A stretch of 7,700 nucleotides of DNA, taken from assembly GCA_018263495.1 (NCBI GenBank), contig JAANXC010000032.1, forward strand, positions 1 to 7,700. The letters run 5' to 3'. The position numbers and the translations under genes were made by a program. The notes below the pieces were generated by a model. The model was given only the letters and a program-made list of their open reading frames with translations. It was not told where the DNA came from and made no database searches. Below are positions 1-6,213 of this stretch, one piece after another. Numbering within the stretch: position 1 is the first letter of the stretch; each line of letters opens with the position of its first letter. Origin of the DNA: Nitrososphaerota archaeon (GTDB lineage Archaea > Thermoproteota > Nitrososphaeria > Nitrososphaerales > Nitrosopumilaceae).

Positions 1-173
1 AGGAATTTTATGCTAGTGCAAGTTTTATCGGTGTAATCGTGTTCTATTTTGTTTTAATGTTTAGTGATCAACTTTATGCTGCAACTATTTTGGGAATAGT
101 GGTTACAACTGGTTTAAGATTAGTTGCAATGAAATACAATTGGAATTTACCTAAAGTTAGAGGCAGTACTTAA
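1..173 (+). CDS. UPF0126/TRIC-like membrane protein, C-terminal fragment
   Basis: Partial gene: the 5' part lies left of the window, and the reading frame (first full codon at base 3) ends at TAA 171-173. The 56 visible residues form the last part of a multi-helix membrane protein: a hydrophobic helix (SFIGVIVFYFVLMF), a short loop (SDQLYA), a second helix (ATILGIVVTTGLRLVAM) and the ending KYNWNLPKVR. A final helix running into 'GLRLVAMKYNWNLPK' is the characteristic end of the UPF0126 family (Pfam 'glycine transporter'), whose members are built from two three-helix repeats and relate to trimeric TRIC cation channels; YicG is a bacterial member. The transported substrate here cannot be told from the sequence. 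It converges with the small Cys-rich gene on the other strand, with only four bases between the two stops. Family call is fairly secure; function is not. Confidence 0.85.
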   Translation, partial: EFYASASFIGVIVFYFVLMFSDQLYAATILGIVVTTGLRLVAMKYNWNLPKVRGST

Positions 174-177
174 TCTG

Positions 178-411
178 CTAGTGGCGATTTCTCCATTGGT
201 ATCTATATTCTTCCTCAAATAGATCTTTCTTAATCTCGTCTGTTTTTAGGATCTTTTTTCTATATTTTTTTAACAGGCAATTTTTACATATACAGTCACC
301 ATCGCTTATCTGTTCCTTTGATAATTTTGGTAAGCTAGCACACCAACAAGTGCTAATATCTTCTTCACAGGTAAACGAACTTCCACATTCAGAGCATTTT
401 TTTTCCAACAT
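178..411 (-). CDS. Small cysteine-rich CWC-type protein (putative zinc-binding)
   Basis: A 77-residue soluble protein with eight cysteines, at residues 6, 9, 15, 22, 24, 40, 42 and 45. The pattern CxxCGxxFxC, then CWCxxLP, then CxCxxC matches the cysteine-rich CWC family, whose cysteines are thought to hold zinc; no biochemical role is established. The C-terminal third is charged and lysine-rich, which might allow nucleic-acid or protein contact (inference). I chose the ATG at 411 over one seven codons upstream (432) because a near-perfect Shine-Dalgarno GGAGGT lies five bases before it, and because family members begin just before the first CxxC. It follows the PAC2 gene by 34 bases on the same strand and may be the last gene of the MoxR-VWA-PAC2 run. 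A weak TATA-like stretch (TTTTAGATAA, 432-441) could give it its own promoter. Confidence 0.82.
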   Translation of the reverse strand: MLEKKCSECGSSFTCEEDISTCWCASLPKLSKEQISDGDCICKNCLLKKYRKKILKTDEIKKDLFEEEYRYQWRNRH

Positions 412-416
412 ATTCA

Positions 417-422
417 ACCTCC
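417..422 (-). promoter_or_regulatory. Shine-Dalgarno site fixing the start of the CWC gene
   Basis: GGAGGT read on the - strand, with five bases (TGAAT) to the ATG at 411-409. It lies inside the longer possible reading frame that starts at 432, which argues for the shorter protein. The other starts here mostly lack such a site: the promoter-proximal genes look leaderless and the internal ones are coupled by overlap. Confidence 0.75.
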
Positions 423-445
423 AGTCATCCATTATCTAAAAGAAA

Positions 446-1159
446 TTAAAAATCATAATCATCCTTGATACCATCCTTTAGTTGATTATCAACTGCATCA
501 GCCTTGGCATCTAATTCACTTAAATCACCCAATTTTTGATATGTTAGTTTTTCCAGAGTTTGAATAATGCTTTTTGCCGCTCTATATTGCGGAATATTTG
601 GTTCCAAGAGTTCTCCATACAATCCCATTCCATTAATTCCATTAAGCTTCGCGTATCCCAGTATAAGCCCATTAAATCCTGTGATGACAGATTCCTGTGG
701 TGTGGTCTCTATACCAAGTCTTTGGACTTGATCTAGGAGACTCTTCGATGTAGTTGTAACATATGTAGTTGGATGTTTTCCAAACTGTTTGCTGGTATGG
801 AATCCACCAACCGTGTAGATGAATTTTGCATCATATTTTTTGGCTATGTCAATCACATCTTGACATAATTCATTCAGCTCATCGTTTTGTTGTGGTTGTC
901 CTGGGCCACCACCAAATATTATAAAATCATTACCAAATCTGTATTCCCACTTTTCTTCAGGTATCTCTATGAAGCCACCTCTGTCGTAAACATATGGCGG
1001 TCTAGTAGATTTTACATGGCGGAATGGAACAGTGCTTAAGCTTTTGTTAATAAAATTAACAACTATACTTCCAACGTTGCCCATATCCTGCATTGCAGCT
1101 ATAACTAGTGGTTTTCTAATTTCTGGCTCTGATTTATTTATGAATTCCAAACTAGACAT
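446..1159 (-). CDS. PAC2-family protein (proteasome assembly chaperone-like)
   Basis: A 237-residue protein of the PAC2 fold (PF09754), the family of eukaryotic proteasome assembly chaperone 2 and of archaeal PbaA/PbaB and related proteins. Visible family features are the N-terminal strand followed by 'QDMGNVGSIVVNFI' (about residues 24-37), a glycine-rich turn 'FGGGPGQPQ' (82-90), 'YTVGGFHT' (115-122), and the conserved 'ITGFNGLILGYAKLNGI' core (159-175). The C-terminal 30 residues are acidic and end in DYDF, which is not the hydrophobic-Tyr-X tail used to dock on proteasome rings. The frame could begin at GTG 1162, but ATG 1159 is preferred; it overlaps the end of the VWA gene (ATGTCTAG), and no Shine-Dalgarno is seen, so translation is probably coupled. 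Sharing a run with MoxR and VWA suggests it assists or is a partner of that ATPase. A true proteasome role is possible but unproven. Confidence 0.88.
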   Translation of the reverse strand: MSSLEFINKSEPEIRKPLVIAAMQDMGNVGSIVVNFINKSLSTVPFRHVKSTRPPYVYDRGGFIEIPEEKWEYRFGNDFIIFGGGPGQPQQNDELNELCQDVIDIAKKYDAKFIYTVGGFHTSKQFGKHPTTYVTTTSKSLLDQVQRLGIETTPQESVITGFNGLILGYAKLNGINGMGLYGELLEPNIPQYRAAKSIIQTLEKLTYQKLGDLSELDAKADAVDNQLKDGIKDDYDF

Positions 1160-2720
1160 CACTTAGTACATTCAACACTTTATTAGGAATATCTTTAAGC
1201 CTAGAAACTCCCAACGTTCTCTCAAATCCCAAGTATTTCAAATTTGTCGCAATTATTGTAGCGTTACGTGTATCTCTGCCAACTCCAATTGCTACCATTT
1301 TAATCCCAAGCGATTTGAACGATTTAACCATAGAACGAGCAGCAAACGTGTCCGACGGTTCTCCGTCAGAAAGCGTCAGAAAGATGTCTGGTTTTTTAGA
1401 ATATAGAATTGGATAGAGCTTATCGTAAACTTCAGCTAAAGGCGTTCCACCATTAGCTGGAATTTGGGCAAGTCTTTTTGCACACGAATTATTCCATTTA
1501 AGACCATCTGGTTTGACAAGCCAGCACATCACTTGTCTTTCAGTGGTATTGAATGCATATACTGAAAATTTAATCTTCAGAAAGGCTAAGACTTCACATA
1601 ATGCTAGAGTAGCTTTTTTGTAATCTGTTTGTTGATCAGCAATACTCGATGAGTGATCAAGTAGAATTACAATGCGCGTTCTAATCGATTTCTTTAAATC
1701 TCTAACAAATGGTCGGTCATATCCCTCAAGATAAGCGTCATTGTCAAATTCATCTCCTGTAAAAAAATGATATTCCTTCCATCCAGTTTTCCATTCTTTA
1801 AACTTGGATTTCAAATTATTGATCAAGTCTTGGTCATAAATTTTAGTCTCATCAACATTAGATTGATCTGGTATTTGGATACCAATAGATTTTGTATTCA
1901 AACCTTTTTTCTCGTTTTTCCTATTTTCCGTTTTTATTATTTTGAATTCATCAAGAACAGTTTTTCCTTCTAAAACATTTTTTGAATCAAATTTGCTAAA
2001 ATCGTCTTTTCTTGATTTTGTAACTTGTTTCATTGCTTTAGCCAAATCATTAGGAGTTATTGCTAATCCAGGACCTTTTAGTGGAACTGAAAGTGGAATA
2101 GAAATCAATGCATCCAAATCCAAAATCTTTAAAATTTCTGGTATCTTTGATTCAATCCAGGATGTACCGTGATCTTTTTCCATTGATTCGCCTAGAATAT
2201 GCTTTGCAAGTTCTACCGCTTTTGCAACCTTGTTAAATTGACTAGGCTGTATTTCGCCCTTAATATCCCCAAATAAGAAATATTGATAGAATGCTTCTAC
2301 TGTTCTAGCCTTCCCAAAAATTGAGCCTAGATTAGCTCTGGATAGCCACATGTTTGTATAATTGAATATTAATTCCTCAACCATTCCTTTCCAAACTTTT
2401 ATTCCTACAAGTTCAATCCTTCGTGTCTCTATTGCATTTAAAATAAAACCATATGCATGATCATTGCTAAGGATTTTTTCGCAATGTTTCAACCGCATAG
2501 CTTCATACCAAATTGATACCCTAAACTGTCTGTATTTCTGAAAATCGCTTCCATAATAATGCTCATTTGGCATCAGCAGGACTTTTTTTTCTTTTAATCT
2601 AGTTTCATTTTGTCTTATTTTTGAGAATCCAACAGTTACATTTTCTTTTCCGGACCAACGTCTTGCAAGAAAAGTGGCGATATCAATTAAAGTGTCATTT
2701 TGTAATTGAAGGGATTGCAT
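1152..2720 (-). CDS. VWA-domain protein with CobT-like N-terminus, partner of MoxR ATPase
   Basis: A 522-residue protein with no signal peptide or membrane segment. The C-terminal third (about 347-510) is a von Willebrand A domain with a complete metal-ion-dependent adhesion site: DHSSS (Asp355, Ser357, Ser359), Thr426 in GGTPLAE, and Asp452 in LSDGEPSD. The middle (about 235-300) is a lysine-rich, low-complexity linker. The N-terminal region contains 'FILNAIETRRIELVGIK' (92-108), which resembles, from memory, the 'xxAxExxRxEAxG' segment of cobaltochelatase subunit CobT, preceded by 'IWYEAMRLKH' (70-79), where a protease-like HExxH would sit but reads YEAMR. MIDAS/VWA proteins of this build (CobT, CbbO, NorD) work with a MoxR/CbbQ/CobS AAA+ ATPase, here encoded just upstream with a TAATG overlap. 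The likely role is the adaptor that connects the ATPase to a client protein. Client unknown; a CobT-like chelatase role would need a CobN-type partner, which is not in this window. Confidence 0.88.
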   Translation of the reverse strand: MQSLQLQNDTLIDIATFLARRWSGKENVTVGFSKIRQNETRLKEKKVLLMPNEHYYGSDFQKYRQFRVSIWYEAMRLKHCEKILSNDHAYGFILNAIETRRIELVGIKVWKGMVEELIFNYTNMWLSRANLGSIFGKARTVEAFYQYFLFGDIKGEIQPSQFNKVAKAVELAKHILGESMEKDHGTSWIESKIPEILKILDLDALISIPLSVPLKGPGLAITPNDLAKAMKQVTKSRKDDFSKFDSKNVLEGKTVLDEFKIIKTENRKNEKKGLNTKSIGIQIPDQSNVDETKIYDQDLINNLKSKFKEWKTGWKEYHFFTGDEFDNDAYLEGYDRPFVRDLKKSIRTRIVILLDHSSSIADQQTDYKKATLALCEVLAFLKIKFSVYAFNTTERQVMCWLVKPDGLKWNNSCAKRLAQIPANGGTPLAEVYDKLYPILYSKKPDIFLTLSDGEPSDTFAARSMVKSFKSLGIKMVAIGVGRDTRNATIIATNLKYLGFERTLGVSRLKDIPNKVLNVLSDV

Positions 2721-3547
2721 TAGCTACCAAACATTGAGGTGATAATATCATTTACTTTTTGAAATTCTACGTTTCCCCATTGGAAGTAAACATTTCCAAA
2801 AACAATCTTTGCAGCATGTTTTGCTGAAACTCCGCCCTCCAATAATTTTGCAAATGCAATGGTTTCTCTAATAGATGGAGAATAATACAGTTCTTCAACA
2901 GCAGATGCTTGACGTAATGTATTTGCAAGTTTGATTCCAAGCAAAACATCAGATTCGGTTGGATTTCTTACATGTTTTTTGATTATCTGGTATTCAACAT
3001 CTTCAGGAGGATAATCTAACCTAATTCTAACGGGGAATCTGCTTAGAAGCTGTGGTGGAAGTTCTTTAGTTCCAACGTGCGTAAGAGGATTAATCGTTGC
3101 AACTACAAACCATGAGTCTTTTGCTTTAATAACTTGGCCATCAGATTCTTTGAGAATGATCTGTCTACGATCATCAAGTGCTTCATCTAATCTTAACAAA
3201 ACGTCAGCTTCTGCAGCGTTAATTTCATCAAGATATAAAATATTCCCTTCTTTCATTGATTTTACTAAAATTCCTTCATCAAAACCAATGTTTCCATCGA
3301 TCAAAGTCTTGGTCCCTACTAGGTGACTTTCCCTTGTTCTTAGACTAAAATTGATTGATTCTAATTCTTTTGATTTTTGGATTGCATATTCTCTTACCAA
3401 TGAAGTCTTACCTGTTCCTTTTGGTCCTATGATCATAACGAACAATCCTTTTTCAAATGCCTTGTCTATAACATCAATTGAGTTATTCCAATCAAGGTAA
3501 GTTGATTGTTCGTTTCCCTCTACGGATTGTTCACTTTGATCTGACAA
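2720..3547 (-). CDS. MoxR/CbbQ/CobS-type AAA+ ATPase
   Basis: A 275-residue single-domain AAA+ ATPase of the MoxR group. Motifs are all present: Walker A GPKGTGKT (41-48), Walker B ILYLDE (103-108), sensor-1 Asn153 in ATINP, arginine finger Arg170 in LLSRFP, and sensor-2 Arg227 in SPSIRE. The 'INAAEADVLLRLDEALDD' segment just after Walker B is typical of MoxR/CbbQ proteins. About 20 polar N-terminal residues precede the fold. MoxR ATPases form hexamers and, with a VWA partner, remodel enzymes or drive metal insertion; the partner gene follows with a one-base TAATG overlap. The start must be TTG at 3547: an in-frame TAA lies eight codons upstream with no ATG or GTG between, and no other start precedes Walker A except Met38, inside the fold. 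A TATA box about 28 bases upstream implies a leaderless transcript and makes this the first gene of its operon. Confidence 0.93.
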   Translation of the reverse strand: MSDQSEQSVEGNEQSTYLDWNNSIDVIDKAFEKGLFVMIIGPKGTGKTSLVREYAIQKSKELESINFSLRTRESHLVGTKTLIDGNIGFDEGILVKSMKEGNILYLDEINAAEADVLLRLDEALDDRRQIILKESDGQVIKAKDSWFVVATINPLTHVGTKELPPQLLSRFPVRIRLDYPPEDVEYQIIKKHVRNPTESDVLLGIKLANTLRQASAVEELYYSPSIRETIAFAKLLEGGVSAKHAAKIVFGNVYFQWGNVEFQKVNDIITSMFGS

Positions 3548-3569
3548 AGTAACATCATTGGCGTTGGTA

Positions 3570-3580
3570 CTTTATTTAAG
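3570..3580 (-). promoter_or_regulatory. TATA box (archaeal box A) for the MoxR operon
   Basis: CTTAAATAAAG on the - strand, in the 34-base gap after the reductase stop and centred about 28 bases before the TTG start. This spacing matches archaeal TATA-to-transcription-start distance, so transcription would begin at or within a few bases of the start codon. The same core, TTAAATAAAG, precedes the reductase gene. Confidence 0.6.
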
Positions 3581-3581
3581 A

Positions 3582-5045
3582 CTAATTCTTGGAAAACGAG
3601 GCTATTTTTACAAACGATTCATCAAGAGTTTTGAGAAGTGACTTGTTCCATTCTTCAAATCCATTAGGATCCTTGGGATAATTTCTATAATGTTTAACCA
3701 ACCACTGGTTTTGTTCTGATGTGTATTTTAGTCCGTTAGCAACTGTCTTGTTCATAGCACCACGTATGATCATTCCCAGTTTGCTAAGACCTGAAAAATC
3801 TGGATGTTCGCCTTTGCTAATAGCTTCAACGTCAACATTTCCCAAAAAGTGTTTCATACCATAGCTAATCTGTTCATTAGTTAACGTCTGTACCAGTCTT
3901 CTGAAAAGCTCTAGTCCAGCAGTCTTGTAACCATATTCTTCAATAAAGTCAAGATTATACTGCCACAATCCTTTTTCTGTGACGTCATTTGCTTCAATTG
4001 CATCTACAACATTTTTACCAAGAATGGTACCTGCAATTAAGGCTGGACCAATTCCTCCTGCATCAATTGGTTTTGGCATCCATGCAGAATCTCCAACTAG
4101 TATGTAACCTCCAGAAACCATACAGTCATTTTGTCTTCTTACAGAAACTTGGAACACTCCAGTGTTGTTGTGAATATCTTCTGGATCTTGCGACAGTTTT
4201 GCATTCTTAATTGCCTTGTTTCTTTGAAGGTATTCCTCCATCAACGATGCAACGTTATCTTTTTTCCCAAGTCTTTTGTTTCTCTGGTCTAAAATTGATT
4301 TTTCAACACCTAGTCCTATGTTCACTTTGTTGTCAGCTTTTGGAAAGACCCATCCATATCCTCCAGGTGCAATATCTTGGTCTAGGTGAATAATACAATA
4401 GTCTGGATCAAATTCTGTTAGATCTTTTTCACCATTGTCAAAATACATAATGTGTCTACCCGTTGATTCTAGATCACGCCTGTCTATTTTTTTCTCAATT
4501 TTTGTGGAGTTTTCAAGTTGGTTTCTAAGCATTGACGTAACTCCTGTTGCGTCCACTACAACCTTTGCTGTTTTTTTGTATGGCTGTTTTGTTTTATTAT
4601 TGATGCCTTGAACTCCCACCACTTGCCGTCCATCATAGATTAAACCTGTGAGATTAATTTCAAAATCAAAGTTAACTCCCATCTTTTTTGTCCTTGCGTT
4701 TTGAATTTCCGGTAGTTTTTGACGGTTTAGCATATAGCCATCTCCATCAAATGGAATTGCGGTCTCTTTATCAGGCGAGAATGCCATAACTCCTTTTACA
4801 TCATGCTCAATTTCTGGAGATGTCCAGGGAACTTTTATCCTCTCTGTCATGAAATCAACTGCTTCCTTTGAACAAGCATCACCACATGTCCAACCGGGAT
4901 TTGATTTTCGCCCAGGAAGCGTCTCTGGATTTCTGTCAATTGAAAGAATGGATAAATTTTGATTAGAATAATATGAGATCGCTTGAGCTGCAACTGTCCC
5001 AGTCAGACCTCCACCCGCTACAATTACGTCATAATCAGTATTCAT
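3582..5045 (-). CDS. Geranylgeranyl reductase family flavoprotein
   Basis: A 487-residue FAD-dependent enzyme of the geranylgeranyl reductase family, which reduces the double bonds of geranylgeranyl chains in archaeal membrane lipid precursors (or, in phototrophs, of chlorophyll and quinone side chains). Features in order: FAD-binding GGGLTG (11-16); the CGD motif (54-56) within 'GWTCGDACSKEAVDF'; a second FAD strand VVVDATG (162-168); the substrate/catalytic signature GGYGWVFPK (228-236) followed eight residues after the proline by GLG, fitting the YxWxFPx7-8GxG pattern of archaeal reductases; and the ribityl-binding GDSAWMPKPIDAGGIG (318-333). The C-terminal about 120 residues form a helical tail. 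ATG at 5045 sits just before the FAD motif, as in the family. A TATA box 24-25 bases upstream gives the gene its own leaderless promoter. Several paralogues are common in archaea, so which substrate this one uses is uncertain. Confidence 0.92.
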   Translation of the reverse strand: MNTDYDVIVAGGGLTGTVAAQAISYYSNQNLSILSIDRNPETLPGRKSNPGWTCGDACSKEAVDFMTERIKVPWTSPEIEHDVKGVMAFSPDKETAIPFDGDGYMLNRQKLPEIQNARTKKMGVNFDFEINLTGLIYDGRQVVGVQGINNKTKQPYKKTAKVVVDATGVTSMLRNQLENSTKIEKKIDRRDLESTGRHIMYFDNGEKDLTEFDPDYCIIHLDQDIAPGGYGWVFPKADNKVNIGLGVEKSILDQRNKRLGKKDNVASLMEEYLQRNKAIKNAKLSQDPEDIHNNTGVFQVSVRRQNDCMVSGGYILVGDSAWMPKPIDAGGIGPALIAGTILGKNVVDAIEANDVTEKGLWQYNLDFIEEYGYKTAGLELFRRLVQTLTNEQISYGMKHFLGNVDVEAISKGEHPDFSGLSKLGMIIRGAMNKTVANGLKYTSEQNQWLVKHYRNYPKDPNGFEEWNKSLLKTLDESFVKIASFSKN

Positions 5046-5063
5046 GATTTTAAACTCTTGTAA

Positions 5064-5075
5064 CTTTATTTAAAA
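5064..5075 (-). promoter_or_regulatory. TATA box for the geranylgeranyl reductase gene
   Basis: TTTTAAATAAAG on the - strand, centred 24-25 bases before the ATG at 5045, in the 53-base gap between the RNA-binding gene and the reductase. The distance leaves no room for a Shine-Dalgarno leader. It shares the TTAAATAAAG core with the box ahead of the MoxR gene. Confidence 0.65.
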
Positions 5076-5098
5076 TAATACTAAAAGCATCTTCTAGT

Positions 5099-5530
5099 TT
5101 AATCATTATTTTTGTTTAGTAATTTTATGTAAGTGTCTGGTATCTCCTTTTTTACATATGTTGGTGTGTAAATTGTAATTCTAATAGGATCCTTCTCTTC
5201 AAGTGTCAGAATTTTTTTTACAATGCTTTGCTTTGAAAATCGTATATACATAGATGATTCAAAAATTCGCTCTTCAATATTTGTTAACAGTTCATTCATT
5301 GTCTCTCTAGGAATAAGTGAAACAAGCTTTTTGATAAACTGGTCCGCTCTTTTCTTTTTAACCTCCACATGTAACATCAAAATGGGATTTCCAAAATGCC
5401 CAGAAAGCTCTTGTTTTGTAACGTCCTCCTTTTCTATAGCAAATAAATCATTTAGAGGTTCTGCTATTTTTTGAAAATCTTCAGTAGCATGTAATATCAA
5501 ATCTATTTTGGCCACAATGTTTTTTGTCAT
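5099..5530 (-). CDS. Archaeal exosome-type RNA-binding protein (COG1325/PF01877 family)
   Basis: A 143-residue soluble protein matching the archaeal RNA-binding family listed as a predicted exosome subunit (COG1325). Recognisable pieces are an N-terminal beta strand 'KIDLILHATED' (8-18), the hallmark 'SGHFGNPILMLHVEVK' (43-58), the middle helix region with 'LIPRETMNELLTNIEERI', and the late 'MYIRFSKQSIVKKILTLE' followed by 'DPIRITI' (94-121). The family is predicted to have a double-stranded-RNA-binding-like alpha/beta fold; it may act in RNA degradation or ribosome-linked processing, but direct functional data are thin. It follows rps3ae by 29 bases on the same strand, a context that fits translation or RNA metabolism. 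ATG at 5530 is the only reasonable start. A weak TATA-like TTAAGATA (5551-5558) about 25 bases upstream may give a separate transcript. Confidence 0.85.
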   Translation of the reverse strand: MTKNIVAKIDLILHATEDFQKIAEPLNDLFAIEKEDVTKQELSGHFGNPILMLHVEVKKKRADQFIKKLVSLIPRETMNELLTNIEERIFESSMYIRFSKQSIVKKILTLEEKDPIRITIYTPTYVKKEIPDTYIKLLNKNND

Positions 5531-5559
5531 GTTGTTAAATAGAAATTTGATATCTTAAT

Positions 5560-6171
5560 CTAAGCTTGGAGAAGAGCAACTTCTTCTTCTGATGTCCTAA
5601 GCAATTTGACTTTTTCCAAACCAACATGCCTAACACGAATAATCTTTTTTGTGGCAGCCATAATATCAGAGTTAATCTTTCCATAACACGCAGCCTGGGC
5701 GAACTCATCAATTGTCATTCGTGGAACTATTTTTTCTATTTGTTTTTTTGCTTCTAATCTTAACGCATGTTTTCTAGAAGTGTTAAGTTCTCTATGACTA
5801 AGAGTTAATATTTTAATTCTGAATATATGCCCATCCTTGGTCTTTGCATCTATGATAAAATTAATCCTAGAAGAACCACGTCTAATCAAACTTCGTAGAA
5901 ATTCTTTCGAATATTCATATCTCTTAAAAATCGTAGTAGCCTTTTCACCAGATACTTTGCTAATTTGAAAAAATAGTTTGTATTGGTGTTGTGATGGATC
6001 ACCCTTCAAAATATCAAATAATGTAACTTCTACCACCCTTCCTACAGCATTCTTGTCATCTGTTATCGGAATATACGCTACAGGTACATTGTTAAATGAA
6101 TCTGGTGCTAAAACCGTTATCCATTTTTTTTCTTTCCATTTGTCCTTGATTTTTCGTGTTTTTCTAACCAA
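5560..6171 (-). CDS. rps3ae: 30S ribosomal protein S3Ae (eS1)
   Basis: A 203-residue basic protein, close to the usual archaeal length, of the S3Ae/eS1 family found in archaeal and eukaryotic small subunits, where it sits near the mRNA exit side of the platform. Recognised features are the basic N-terminus 'KTRKIKDKWKEKKWITVLAP' (4-23), 'GRVVEVTLFDILKGDPSQ' (44-61), 'YEYSKEFLRSLIRRGSSRI' (85-103) and the late 'KKIIRVRHVGLEKVKLL'. The start is TTG at 6171: the preceding codon is a TAA stop, and the next Met is about 150 residues in, far beyond the conserved N-terminus. A TATA box about 27 bases upstream implies a leaderless mRNA; the purine-rich AGAGGG just before the start could alternatively act as a weak ribosome site. 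It lies 42 bases after serS. Confidence 0.95.
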   Translation of the reverse strand: MVRKTRKIKDKWKEKKWITVLAPDSFNNVPVAYIPITDDKNAVGRVVEVTLFDILKGDPSQHQYKLFFQISKVSGEKATTIFKRYEYSKEFLRSLIRRGSSRINFIIDAKTKDGHIFRIKILTLSHRELNTSRKHALRLEAKKQIEKIVPRMTIDEFAQAACYGKINSDIMAATKKIIRVRHVGLEKVKLLRTSEEEVALLQA

Positions 6172-6191
6172 TTACTATCGCCCTCTGATTC

Positions 6192-6202
6192 CAAAATATA
6201 AG
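6192..6202 (-). promoter_or_regulatory. TATA box for rps3ae
   Basis: CTTATATTTTG on the - strand, centred about 27 bases before the TTG start, inside the 42-base gap after serS. Spacing again fits a leaderless transcript. The match to the TTTAWATA consensus is moderate. Confidence 0.5.
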
Positions 6203-6213
6203 TTGTATCGGAG

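Noticed and set aside
412..432. Longer start for the Cys-rich CWC protein, beginning at 432
   Set aside because: A strong Shine-Dalgarno GGAGGT lies inside this extension, five bases before the ATG at 411, and the extra residues have no family match.
434..455. T-rich stretch after the PAC2 stop as a transcription terminator
   Set aside because: The stretch (TTTCTTTTAG after the stop) is interrupted and not distinct from the AT-rich background, so termination there is not supported.
1160..1162. GTG one codon before the PAC2 ATG as start
   Set aside because: It directly precedes an ATG, with no ribosome site favouring it; it adds only one residue, so the ATG is the simpler choice.
1767..2172. 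Two overlapping + strand open frames opposite the VWA gene
   Set aside because: They are antisense to a clearly conserved coding region, hydrophobic/Ser-rich as expected from reverse reading of AT-rich codons, and match nothing recognisable.
2767..2949. Second - strand open frame inside the MoxR gene
   Set aside because: It is a shifted frame within the conserved C-terminal part of MoxR; its peptide has no recognisable feature.
3989..4393. + strand open frames opposite the geranylgeranyl reductase gene
   Set aside because: They run antisense to FAD and catalytic motifs of the reductase and show only Leu/Gln-rich reverse-frame composition.
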